Made by a program: the position numbers and the translations under genes. The notes below the pieces were generated by a model that had not been told where the DNA came from, made no database searches, and worked only from the letters and a program-made list of their open reading frames with translations. 64,000 bases of DNA from Chrysogorgia sp. JL179-B06 (lineage: Eukaryota; Cnidaria; Anthozoa; Scleralcyonacea; Chrysogorgiidae): assembly GCA_035772405.1 (NCBI GenBank), contig JAYKKM010000122.1:2917001-2981000 (forward strand). The letters are read 5' to 3'. Positions 41,547 through 52,729 of this stretch are shown here, one piece after another (within the stretch, counting starts at the first letter, position 1; every line of letters begins with the position of its first letter).

Positions 41547-44535
41547 CTTAATCACAGTGTAAATAGACACTGCATGAAACTCCTCCGTCGGGCAGCAACC
41601 AGCTGCCTTAGATCGTAGATACTTTAGTTAATAAGACCCAGGCAGATAGTTTTCAGCTAAACGAAGCCAAATGCAAAGAACTGCGGATCAGCTTCAGCAA
41701 ATCAAAGTCTAATTTCGATCCCATTACAGTTAATGGAAATAACCTAGAAACAGTTGAAAATGCCAAAATCTTGGGTATAAACATTTCTAGTAATCTCAAG
41801 TGGAACTTTCATATTTCTGAGATCATCAAGAAAGCGAGGAAGAGATTATACTTCCTAGCTCAGCTTAAAAGAGCCCAGATAAACAGTGGTGAACTAATTC
41901 AGTTTTACAGAACTTGTATTAGGCCCTTAACTGAATACGCATGCCCCGTATTCCACAATAGCTTACCCGACTATTTATCTGTCGAATTAGAAACAATTCA
42001 GAAGCGTGCCATGCGCATTATTTTTCCCTGGCAATCATATGACGAGGTGCTAACACATACTGGACTCCAACCTCTGCAAGACCGACGCGAACACTTGACG
42101 AGTAAGTTATTTCAGGATATTATGTCAAATGAAAAACATAAACTGCGAAGCCTTTTGCCGCCGAGAATCAACACCAGAGTGTTAAGGAAGAATCGCACTT
42201 TTAGTTTAAATTTTCGTACCAATAGATTTAAAAATAGTTTTATAATATCTAATGCAATCAAGGTCTAGATTGTTAACACTTGTTATACAGTTGTATCATT
42301 TTAAAATTGTATTTTAAACTGTAAGATATGACGTAATTCAGCCTATTGGCTGCAAAGTCTTTATCAATAAACCATCTATCTATCTATCTATCTATCTATC
42401 TTCTGAGGATTCGGGCTGATCCCAGTAACACTGTCTTCTGAATCACATCCACTCCTATCGACACATTTATGTTTTTCAAATACCACTTCAGGTTAACGGA
42501 GACAGTTCCTAATGCACCTATCACAATAGGAACGATCTTAACCTCCTTTAACTTCCACAGCGCCTTCATTTCAGTAGCCAGTTCCACGTACTTGTTTACC
42601 TTTTCTTCCTCCTTCCCCACCACCTTACTATCTCCTGGGCATGCCACGTCTATTAATTGGCAGCTTCGATCCTTCTTTCGTATGACCACAATATCAGGTC
42701 GATCATGATCAATTCTTTTGTCGGTTTGAATAGAGAAGTCCCACAAGATCTTAATGTCATCACTTTCCATCTTTTCTCTGGATCGTGTTCATACCATTTC
42801 TCTTCGTGTTCTAATCCGTACTGTTTGCATATGTCCCAATGCAGGGCTTTTGCGACTCCGTCATGTCTGCGTTTGTACTCTGTTTGTGCCAGCTTGGAGC
42901 ATTCACTCAACAGATGGTTAGCTGTTTCGTCTTTCCTTTCATACCAGCGACACAGCGAGTTTCCCTGAGTCTTGTCAATTTTAGCCTTGATGCCGTTAGT
43001 TCTTAATGCCTGACTCTGTGCAGCCATCAGCAACCCTTCTGTCTCTTTCTTCAGCTGACCCTTTCTTAACCATGTCCAACTTTCTTCACTGGCTACCTTC
43101 TCTGTTTGCCTTAGGAATTGCCCATGCAACTCTTTTGCCTTCAATTCTTCCTTTCTTTCCTACTTCCTCCTCTCCTTGTGCTCTCTAAGACACTCTTCTG
43201 TGGTAGTTCTACCTTGAGTCGCTGCTTTCAATATCCTTTCCTGACTCTCATCAATATACGTTGCGAGTCCTAGCTTTGCCTCTTCCACACAGTCTTGCAC
43301 GGATATAAGTTCGCGTTCTCCCATCTTTCTTGGGAGATATATTCGAGCCATACATATTATGAAACTTCCTTGTTCTTCGGTCCAGTTCCCTTACCTCTTC
43401 CTTGGTTCAGTCCATAAAACCTGCCGGATATCTCCATTAAGCTTTGATCGCAATAGTTTCGTTACCCTACGGATATATTCCTTTGATAAAATTTCTTTCA
43501 TTTCCTTGCACATAACTTGATCTGTTTCAAGGATACCAAGATATCTGTAGCTTGACCCTTCTTGGAGCGTTTTGATCTCTTTGCCATCTGGCATACTTAT
43601 TCTGCGAGAACTTGTAACTTTGTCTCTTTTCACGACACCGAAAGCCATTCCAATATCGGTACTAAACACTCTGACAGTATTAACCAGTGACTCTAATCCC
43701 CTTTCCGACTTTGAAAACAACTTAAGGTCATCCATGAAGAGCAGGTGGTTGATTTTTTCTCCGTTCAAATCGTATCCAAGCTTAGATTTTCTAAGAATCA
43801 GACTCAACGGTATCAGTGAGGTGACGAACAGTAAGGGTGACAATGCATCTCCTTGAAAGTTGCCCCTGTTGATCTTAACTTCTCCTATCGTTGTGGAGCG
43901 CGATGAGAGCTCGCGGTTCTCCAGCTCTTCCTGATGACAACCAGCAGCTTCTTAATGTTCTCAGCAATTCCAAACAGGTCAAGGCATTCTTCAATGCATG
44001 TATGCGGTAGCAAATCATAAGCTTTTTGGTAATCTATCCAAGCCATGGTTAGGTTCTTATGGTTCGCGCGAGCGTTCCTCAGTATCATCTTATCAATAAA
44101 CAGAAGGTCATGTGTTCCTTTAGATTGCTTCCTAGCACCCTTTTGTTCTTCTGGTGACAACTCATGTTCAAGCAGAAACCCATACATTTCTTCAGATATT
44201 ATTCCTGTCAGCAGTTTCCACATGGTATAGGCACGTTATTCGGGCCTATAATTGCTTGCGCCATTGCCGTTATTGCGGTCTTTCATTATGAGAACAGTCC
44301 TGCCTTTGGTCATCCATCCAGGTACTCCTCCATCTCCCATGCACATGTTTAACTGCTGTATACCAGCCTTTTATGGCTACATGAGAGATTCTTTATCCAA
44401 AACCCTTGAACTAAGTCGAGTCCGGTTGCTTTCCAGTTAGGGATCTTCTTGATGATTGTTATCAAGAGGTCTTCCTGTCTATTCTCTTGTACATCTTGTC
44501 TGATCTTTTCTAGCCACTTCGCATCTTTTTTGTGT

Positions 44536-44537
<2 letters not shown>
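41547..44537 (-). mobile_element. RLE-type LINE 'B', copy 2, interrupted
   Basis: Same family and truncation as B1. Its 3' end is split by the LINE insertion at 41617-42403, which removes the original C-terminal codons. A further deletion of about 55 bp (near 43433, between tatct and ccattaagc) removes the segment EGNLIIGINTWAV found in B1 and B3. RT motifs MAWIDYQKAYD and LLFMDDLKLF and the endonuclease RPDIVV...IDVACPGD remain readable. Confidence 0.85.
41617..42403 (+). mobile_element. L2/CR1-type LINE, 5'-truncated, inserted in B2
   Basis: The + strand encodes the region after RT motif C (frame 41771-42268; GINISSNLKWNFHISEI, KARKRLYFLAQLKRAQI, RTCIRPLTEYACPVFHN, LETIQKRAMRIIF), typical of the L2/CR1 C-terminal domain. 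After the stop there is a 130-bp 3' UTR and a (ATCT)6 tail, as these LINEs often have. Compared with the empty sites (atcgtgagggttcttgtgagg at about 24746 and 52798), roughly ten host bases were lost at the insertion point instead of duplicated. It is the youngest insertion of unit 2 together with LINE C, since no other unit has it. Confidence 0.85.

Positions 44538-44573
<36 letters not shown>
44538..44573. repeat. (ATT)n between LINE B2 and LINE A3
   Basis: Longer than the matching runs at 26958 and 55009. Confidence 0.95.
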
Positions 44574-47303
44574 GTAACAATTCACACGTTTCTTTCGTGG
44601 TTCCCGTAATCTAAACATCAAGCTATAGCCTATAGCCTTACTGCCTTAGGTGTCTAGGATCTTTCTTAAAATCCTTGCTGTTCCCAACAAGCAAGCGTTT
44701 TGAAGTAATGAAGTGCTATCATCCAATGACAATTGGTACGACCGTTACTCTTCTACAGTTCCAGATCTTCTTAATCTCCCTTTTAAGGTCTTGATATTTT
44801 TCAATTTTTTCCTGTTCCTTTTCGAGTACTCGTATATCGAAAGGGCAAGCGACATCTATTACACAACATGTTCTCTCCTTCTCCAAGACTACAATATCGG
44901 GTCTATTGTGTTCAAGGTGATGATCTGTTTGGATCTTAAAGTCCCATAGTATCTTCACCCGATCGTTTTCCATTACACCTTCCGGAGCGTGGTCATACCA
45001 CTTATACTTACACGTTAGGCTGAACTTCTGGCAAAGCTTCCAATGGATGACTTGTCCGACCTTGTCATGTCTCCACATTTTATATTCTTTTTGCGCTAAT
45101 TTCTTACATTCCGCTGTTATATTTGGGGCTAACCCAGCTGGGACCAAGAGTCCGTTCGTTAAGCCCCTCATCATTTCTCGTACTCTTGTTTTTATGTATT
45201 AGTTTATTATGTACTTGTTTTGTATCTCGTGTACGTTTTGATGGAATTTTCTAATAAATAAATAAATAAATAAATAAATTATATGACTAATAGTCTCTTC
45301 TCTTTCTCCACATAACCGACACATGGGTGACACATCCTCTTTATCGATCCGATTCTTGATACTGTTAGTTCGTAATGCCTGGTCTTGCGCAGCAGTCAGA
45401 AATCCTTCCGTTTCTTTCTTCATGGTACCTCTTTTCAACCATTTCCATGAGTCCGAGTCTCTCACATCTTCCCTTCCCTTCAGAAACTGTCCATGTAATG
45501 CCTTATTTCTGTATCTAGTCAATCTTTCTGCTGTTATACTTTGCTTTGTCACCCCTTCATCCAAGATCTTTTCATCATTTACAGCTTAAAGCAACCTTTC
45601 ACTACTCGCCACGACATACTTGGATAAACTGCCTACTTCAATATTCACACAGTCCTCTACACTTATCAAACCTCGCCCACCCTCTGATCTTCTCACATAG
45701 AGCCTATCGACATCGGCCTGCGGGTGAAGTGCTCTGTTAATGGTTAGCAGCTTTCTCGTTTTCCTATCCAGCTTCCTGAGTTCTTCTTTGGTCCAGTTGA
45801 TAATCCCTGCACCATAACGTATTATTGAGACTGCTCTTGAATTCATTGCGCTCACCACGTTTCCACCATTTAATTTTGACTTAAGCAACTTTCGTATCCT
45901 TCTCAAGTACTCTTTGGATATTGCCTCTTTCATGTCACCGTGTTTTAAATCATCTGCCTCTAAAATTCCAAGATATTTATATCCATCTCTTCTTCTAGTC
46001 CCCTGATAACTTGGGTGTCTGGCATCGTAATCCCTTCACACTTGGACACCTTTCCCCTTTTCATAATCAGGACTGCACATTTTCTAATTCCAAACTCCAT
46101 TCCAATGTCACTGCTGAAAACGCGAACGGTGTTTATAAGGGTACTTGTTTCTCGTTCTTTCCGTAAAGTTTCAAATCATCCATAAATAAAAGATGATTTA
46201 AAAATCCCTTTCTACTTGCCAAGTCATAACCAGCTTTAACCTTCCTTAGTACCATCGACAAAGGGATAAGAGCTAACACAAATAACAGTGGAGACAGACA
46301 ATCTCCTTGGAAAATGGCTCTCCTTACATTTATTGACCCATGAAGGGTGCGCCCTCCTACAGTTAATTCCACTTGCTATCGATTCATACTTCTTTCCAAC
46401 AACAGGACCATATTTTCCGCAGCTCCAAACATTCGTAAACACTTGACGATCCATGAGTGCGGGATCATATCATACGCCTTTTTGTAATCCACCCAAGCCA
46501 TCCCAAGACCAGTTTGTCTCCTTTTGTAATTCCTGATAACCATCTTGTCAATTAACAGTTGATCTTTGGTTCCCCTTGATTTCCTTCTACATCCCTTCTG
46601 TTCGTCTGGCAATAAATTCTCTTCCTCTAGGTGTTTCTAGAGCTCATCTCCCATTATCCCTGTAAACAGTTTCCACATTAGGGGCAGGCAAGTTATAGGT
46701 CTAAAATTTGTTGCTACATTCCCCGGCCTTCTCCTTATCTTTAAGGATAAGCACTGTTCGACCTTTGGTAAACCATTCTGGTGTTTGGTTGATAGTAAGA
46801 CAGTCATGTAATTGAGCGGCGATTCTTTCTCTAGATGACGTAAGATTCTTAAGCCAGAAACCTTGCAGTCCATCTGGTCCGGGAGCTTTCCAGTTAGCCA
46901 TTTTCTTTAGTTGTTTTGCCACTTTGGCTACTGTTATCGTAATATCATTCTGTTTCTGTACTTCCTCAAGCTCGTCCTCTACATCTCTTAGCCATTCAGC
47001 ACCTGTGTTGTGATTCATGGGGTTATCCCAAATACTACTCCAAAATCTCATGCTCTCTTCGGTATCTGCAGGTATAACAGAATTATCCCTCTCTTCATTC
47101 TCCAATATTTCAAAAAGACGTTTTTGATTGGATTGAAACATTCTATTTTGCCGATACTGTTCTATCCTGCTTTGATACCGCTTGATCTTACTAGTCTTTA
47201 CCAATATCCTCTGCTTCAGTTCTTCTAGAACAACAGCCGCTCCTTTCATTCTCAAATGGTACCTTCGTTCCAAACCCTCACATACAGCTATATTATGTAG
47301 CTC

Positions 47304-48129
47304 ACCAGATCCAGTGGCGTGGTGGCTCGAATATTTCAAGGGGGGCCACTGGCCAGTGCTAAATTGGCGCCCCCAGAGATGCCAAATCCAGTTGCAAATC
47401 TGACATAAGCGAGCGCCGAAGGCGCGAGAAGCGAGCGCCGAAGGCGTGAGTTGTCCGCTTTCTAGGGGGGTTTGGGGGCATGCACCCCCGAAATTTTTGA
47501 AATCTAGAGTCTCTGAAATGCCATTTCCTGCGTTCTGGGGAAAGATTTTACAGAATTCCCATGGTTAGAAAATAACATTTTTTGTATCAAGATTTACAAT
47601 TTGTTTAGAAATTTATAGGGTTTTACAAGAACGAAGAGACTGAAGAGAGACTGTTAGAAAATAATTTTGTTCCTGGTCAAATGTCAATAACGTATAGTCA
47701 GAATATACTATAGCCTATAGGCTAAAGTTTATGCACGTTGAGCATAATATAACACTAACTTAACAGTTTTAAAAGACAACCGATTAACCGAATGCAAGTC
47801 AATTAGTCAAAGTAGAGCATTTGACAGTTCGGGAGAAAGCTTTGCGTACAAGTTGATGAGACGGTCTTTATCGCATTTGAGCAAAATTTTACGCTCGATT
47901 GTCATTGAAAGCAACGATTCAAGTCTCTCCTGAACCATGGACGAACGAATTCGAGTCTTCACCCTCTTGAGTGCAGAAAATGAACGCTTTAATTTAAATT
48001 TTACACACTAATCCAGGCCCTTCTTGGTAATTTTGGCGCCCACCGTCCGTGTCGGCGCCCCTCCTGAAACCATCGCTGGGGGGGCCATGGCCCCCCGGCC
48101 CCCCCGGCCACCACGCCACTGACCAGATC
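47304..48129. mobile_element. Non-autonomous hAT element with 8-bp target duplication
   Basis: Element 47312-48121 (810 bp): terminal repeats CAGTGGCGTGGTGGC and GCCACCACGCCACTG, flanked by the exact duplication ACCAGATC (47304-47311 and 48122-48129). The empty site gctcaccagatctcatcc is seen in A1, A2 and A4. Eight-bp duplications and CAGTGGCG ends are characteristic of hAT. Internal sequence related to 10785-10890 shows the family has other copies in the window. Confidence 0.92.
47807..47992 (-). pseudogene. hAT transposase C-terminal fragment
   Basis: The minus frame LKRSFSALKRVKTRIRSSM, then QERLESLLSMTIER, matches the C-terminal dimerisation region of hAT transposases (the xRSFSxLKxxKTxLRSxMxxERL signature), ending in TGA at 47807. 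The catalytic core is absent, so the element depends on a transposase elsewhere. Confidence 0.85.
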
Positions 48130-48788
48130 TCATCCTTTCCAACCTGCTGACATCTTTCCTTAGCTGCGCGATCTGGTTGTTAATCCTTCTTTTCCACCAT
48201 GGTTCCACCTTAGGTCTCCTTTCACACTGTTTAACCCCAAGCCTCTTTGCAACCACTCGTCCCGCCGCAAGTAACAACTCATTAGTTTGGGTTATATCTT
48301 TGGTTTCTAAAAATGTGAGGATTTTGTTCACTTCATTAACTTTTTCCTTCAACCTGCGCCTTTCGATGTTTCTCATGTTTGGAGGAGGGTCAGACTCATT
48401 CTTCATACTATTTAAGACTTATTTTGCCAACTGAATCTGGTCTGCATTACACCCTTCTCTTTCCATCCTGTTTACCACGTCCTCAACATTTATCTCTGAA
48501 TATTCATGTGGATGATCATTCCCGTTTTCTGTGTGCCCCTCTTCTCTCTGATCTGATAGGTTTTCCTCATCATCCGAAGTCTCTCCACGATGTACATAGT
48601 GACTTAGCTCTCTCTTTATCTCCTCCAGCTCCACCTCAGACAGCCAGCCATTTGTCCGGATCGCTCTAGCCTGATCGGCTAACCTCTGCTCGGAACTTAC
48701 AAACAGTCCTATCTCTTTCCAAATTCCAATCATCCTTTTCCTGTATCCCCTCTTTGATGGTTCACTACAATCTTGTTCACTTCCTTGT

Positions 48789-48790
<2 letters not shown>

Positions 48791-48841
<51 letters not shown>

Positions 48842-48853
48842 ATTATTATTATT
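48791..48853. repeat. (ATT)n microsatellite, unit 3, empty site for LINE C
   Basis: Unoccupied ATT tract ending aatattattattattgattatcccgggc as in unit 1. Confidence 0.95.
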
Positions 48854-49239
48854 GATTATCCCGGGCAGGAATCGAAACTGTAACCTTCTGATTGCCGGTG
48901 AGATGCTCTAACCATTGAGCCACCGAGAGTCAGATGGAGAGCGAAGGTTACAATGATATGTACTACCAGTCGATTGATATATGTACTGCTAGTCGATTGA
49001 TATATGTACTGCCTATGCAGCAGTCACTATATATCGGTAATGTTTGGATGTGTTAATTATATGTGTTAATTATAAATATTAACACATCCAAACATTACCG
49101 ATATATAGTGACTGCCGCATAGGCAGAACATATATCAATCCAATATGCAGTACATCATTGTAACCTTTGCTCTCCATCTGAGTCTCGGTGGCTCACCGGC
49201 AATCAGAAGGTTACAGGTTCGATTCCTGTCCGGGACTCA
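48854..49239. mobile_element. Double-SINE foldback, unit 3
   Basis: Same as 20797-21182, including the cccgggcaggaatcgaaact variant shared only with unit 1 (units 2 and 4 read cccggacaggaatcgaacct). Confidence 0.8.
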
Positions 49240-49477
49240 TTTCTCTGAGGATACGAGCTTGACGATCGTCCATGTATCGTCTCAATAACAAGCATGTTCG
49301 TCATTGTTTTCATTGTTTCTTGACCTTGTTATAACAAGTTGTAACGACAATATTAACAACATTGAACAAAGCCATAACAACACAGTGTTGTCATAGCTGA
49401 ACAACCTCGTTGACAACACTGTATCCATTACATATACCTAGTTTTTCATACCTATTCTGCCATCACTCTGTTCACAG

Positions 49478-49594
49478 ATATTGATGAATGCGCTGACAAT
49501 GTTTGTCACGTGAATGCCACGTGTGACAACTCGATTGGTTCATTTCAATGCACGTGTAATTCAGGATTTGGTGGTGATGGAATGAATTGCACAG
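49478..49594 (+). CDS. cbEGF exon a3
   Basis: Version a, identical by eye to a1; acceptor catcactctgttcacag, donor gtaaat; phase 1-1. Confidence 0.9.
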
Positions 49595-49665
49595 GTAAAT
49601 ATTTTTACATGAAGAATAAAAAAATAGAGTGTAGAATCTAAACCACATATTAATGCGATCATATA

Positions 49666-51145
49666 TTGGATGTGTTAATTATATGTGTTAATTATAAATA
49701 TTAACACATCCAAACCTTACCGATATATAGTGACTGCCGCATAGGCAGTACATATATCAATCGACCAGTACATCATTGTAACCTTCGCTCTCCATCTGAG
49801 TCTAGGTGGTTCAATGGTTAAAGCGTCTCACCGGCAATCTGCAGAAGGTTACAGGTACCGATAATGAATTGGTATCGTTTGACGTCGTTTCTCTCTTTAC
49901 CAAAATACCAGTTGATCTTGCTATCACAATTGCCGACAATAGACTAAGACAGGATGTTACTTTAGATCAAAGAACATCGTTGCCTGTTGAGAATCTAATA
50001 CAACATTTGACTTTTTGTCTAAACACAACTAGTTTTGGCACTTACTGTAAACAGGCTTTATTTAGTGATGGAAGACATTGAACAAAGAGCATTAGCGTCT
50101 GCGCCAGTAAAGCCTTTGTTTTGGTCGATGATGTAATTTCCGCGGTATCCAAGAATGAAGCGGAAATTATTTTGAAGTTGAACCACTTGAACTCAATGGA
50201 GCCTTCAATTCAATTCACAGTAGAACGTGACTGAAAAGAATGACTGTTTATCATTTTTGGATTCAGTCGTCAAATGAACAGACCACGGGAAATTAGAAAC
50301 TGCTGTATACCGAAAACCAACACACACTGACATATTTCATTTGATTCTCGTCACCACCCATATGCCATAAGAAGTCCGTTCCTAGAACTTTGTTTTTGAG
50401 AGCTCAAGGCTACCAACTAGTTAATTCCGATTCAAAGGAAAGTGAGCGAAAACATGTATTCGACGCTTTAAAGGCAAATAACTATCCTAATGATTTTCCG
50501 AAAAACTGTTTAAAAACCTGCAGTTACTCCGCCACGTACAAACTCTGAGAACGAAAGATCGGTGATGGGTTTTGGATTACGGAACCAATTAAAAGAATCT
50601 TAGGTAGTTTCAACGTAAAAGTTGCTCAAAAACCTTTCTTGACGTTGGATCATATTTTCGCAAAACCTAAGGATCCTATTGCGAAGGAACAGAGGAAAGA
50701 CGCTTTATTCCATCCCATACAATGACTTTGATCAGGAGTACATCGGTCAGACTAAACGTCAGTTTCGTACGCGTTTAAAAGAACACCAAAAGGCTGTTTT
50801 CTTTTCAAAAAAGGAAAATTCTGCTTTGTCGGAGCACGCGTGCGTAATCTACCATTAGATTGCGTGGGAAAATTCCAAAATTATTACCACTAATCCGCGG
50901 TTATCAAAAGCTTATTTGCATCTTGTTAGTAGATCACAGTTGATCAGCAAACGGCTGTAAAAATAGCAAATGATTTAACTTTTCGCATCTCATCTATTAT
51001 TAGTTTGTTTATCTCCCGTGCATTTGATTGGCTACTTTCTACTTTTGGCATATATATAAGCCCTATTTATTTGATTTCATTTCGTCTTACTCTGATGAAG
51101 GGCTCCGCTCGAAACGTCAGTATTTCGTCACTAAATTCTTGGCAG
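49666..51145 (+). mobile_element. SINE fragment plus Penelope-like element, unit 3
   Basis: Collinear with 21609-23080 at an offset of about 28,055 bp, with an extra A (tttaaaaacctgc) in the RT-endonuclease linker. There is a single PLE copy, as in unit 1. RT VSFDVVSLFTKIP at about 49890, GIY-YIG at about 50735. Confidence 0.8.
51087..51134 (+). ncRNA. Hammerhead motif, PLE unit 3
   Basis: CTGATGA at 51092-51098; same arms as at 23029. Confidence 0.65.
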
Positions 51146-51266
51146 TTTACCACCTTTTCACTTTGCTATATATTCAACACACTGTCTACGCAGCACTCTA
51201 CTTTTCTAAGATTACATGTTTCAACACTACAGAAAATATATCAATCCTCTTGAACCACTTTACTTA

Positions 51267-51362
51267 ATGGTGTTAGTGGTAGTAGTGGTAGTAGTGGTAG
51301 TAGTAGTGGTAGTAGTTGTAATAGTAGTAGTAGTAGTAGTAATAGTAGTAGTAGAAGTAGTA
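51267..51362. repeat. (GTA)n-rich microsatellite, unit 3
   Basis: GTA/GTG repeats following the PLE, as in the other units. Confidence 0.9.
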
Positions 51363-51426
51363 CTTCGTCGTACTTCGTATATATCAATCGAACAGTACAT
51401 CATTGTAACCTTCGCTCTCCATCTGA

Positions 51427-51809
51427 GTCTCGGTGGCTCAATGGTTAGAGCGTCTCACCGGCAATCAGAAGGTTATAGGTTCGATTCCTGTGCTACGTAA
51501 TCTTCACTGGTTGCCGATGAGATCACGAATTGTTTTTAAGATTCTAATAATTACTTTCAAGGCTTTGCATGGCCAGGCGCCTGTTTATATTACTGATTTT
51601 CTAACTAAATATAAACCTACTCGTACTTTGAGATCATCTGACCGAAATCTGCTACTCGAGCCAAAATCCAAAACCGTGACTCATGGAGACAGAGCATTCT
51701 CGGTTGCAGCACCAAAAACTGTGGAATTCATTACCACAGGAAATTAGAAGCTTTGAAATGTTAAGTAGTTTTAAGTCTGTAGTTAAGACTTTTCTTTTTT
51801 TAAATTAAT
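51427..51809 (+). mobile_element. SINE head fused to CR1-like LINE tail, unit 3
   Basis: Same fusion. An extra A (ccaaaaactgtgg) shifts the frame after SVAAPK. Confidence 0.75.
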
Positions 51810-51987
51810 AGTTATTGTTCATAGTGTTAATTTGACCATGTTATAACAAGTTGTAACGACAATATTAACAACATTGAACAAAGCCATAACAACATTGTTG
51901 TCATAGCTGAACAACCTCGTTGACAACATTGTATCCATTACATATACCTAATTTTTCATACCTATTCTGCCATTACTCTGTTCACAG

Positions 51988-52104
51988 ATATTGATGAATG
52001 CGCTGACAATGTTTGTCACGTGAATGCCACGTGTGACAACTCGATTGGTTCATTTCAATGCACGTGTAATTCCGGATTTAGTGGTGATGGAATGAATTGC
52101 ACAG
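51988..52104 (+). CDS. cbEGF exon b3
   Basis: Version b, no difference from b1 or b2 seen; phase 1-1. Confidence 0.9.
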
Positions 52105-52729
52105 GTAAATATTTTTACATGAAGGATAAAAAAATAGAGTGTAGAATCTAAACCACATATTAATGCGATCATATAGCCTTATAATATTAAAATAACATAC
52201 CGGTTATCATATGGCGCGTTTATACTGTCAAAATTCAACATGACCATTTGAACGCATTTACTTGAAAGCAGCAAGCCCGCGAAGTTATAAATTTTCCATT
52301 TAAGCAACACTTTTGCCATATGGAACTTCACGTTTGTAATAATTGCTGAATTGAACGACTTATCTGGCGGTCGATCGGTCATATTTCAAATCGAACAAAC
52401 GAACGGGAATACCCTTCTAATATTAAAATAACATACGGAATCATGTGTGATGATGTGATGTCACCGTTCTCAAAAACATTGAGGTTAGTGCATCATGTCT
52501 CCTTGAATTAAGAAGCTGTCGTTTGTTGCCGAGTTCCACTCGGTAACAGGAATGTTCTGTACGTTTAAAAGCGCCGATAAACTCACAAAGGAACACTGAT
52601 TCCCTAATTAGAAAATTAGAAATTTTCCCTGTTTTGAGGGAAAATTACGGTATTGAGGGAATTTAGAGTCCAAATTTCCCCTTGAAAACTATAAAAACAG
52701 AGGTAATCATGATATTATTATTATTATTT
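52105..52729. other. Intron after exon b3 with ATT run
   Basis: Same block as 24052-24676; ATT run at about 52713-52729. Confidence 0.6.

Larger units (their letters stand above)
44574..48790 (-). mobile_element. RLE-type LINE 'A', copy 3, split by hAT
   Basis: Same defects as A1, and shares with A1 the Val codon of QRILVKTSK and the AIFQGD motif B variant. It is split at 47312-48121 by a hAT element between RSGELHN and RLERM. The foreign LINE tail in the zinc knuckle is at about 45124-45283. Remaining landmarks: zinc knuckle CRLCGEREETISHI (45.3 kb), RPDIVV (44.9 kb), LLFMDDLKLY (46.2 kb), motif [12 protein letters not shown] (46.5 kb). Confidence 0.85.
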
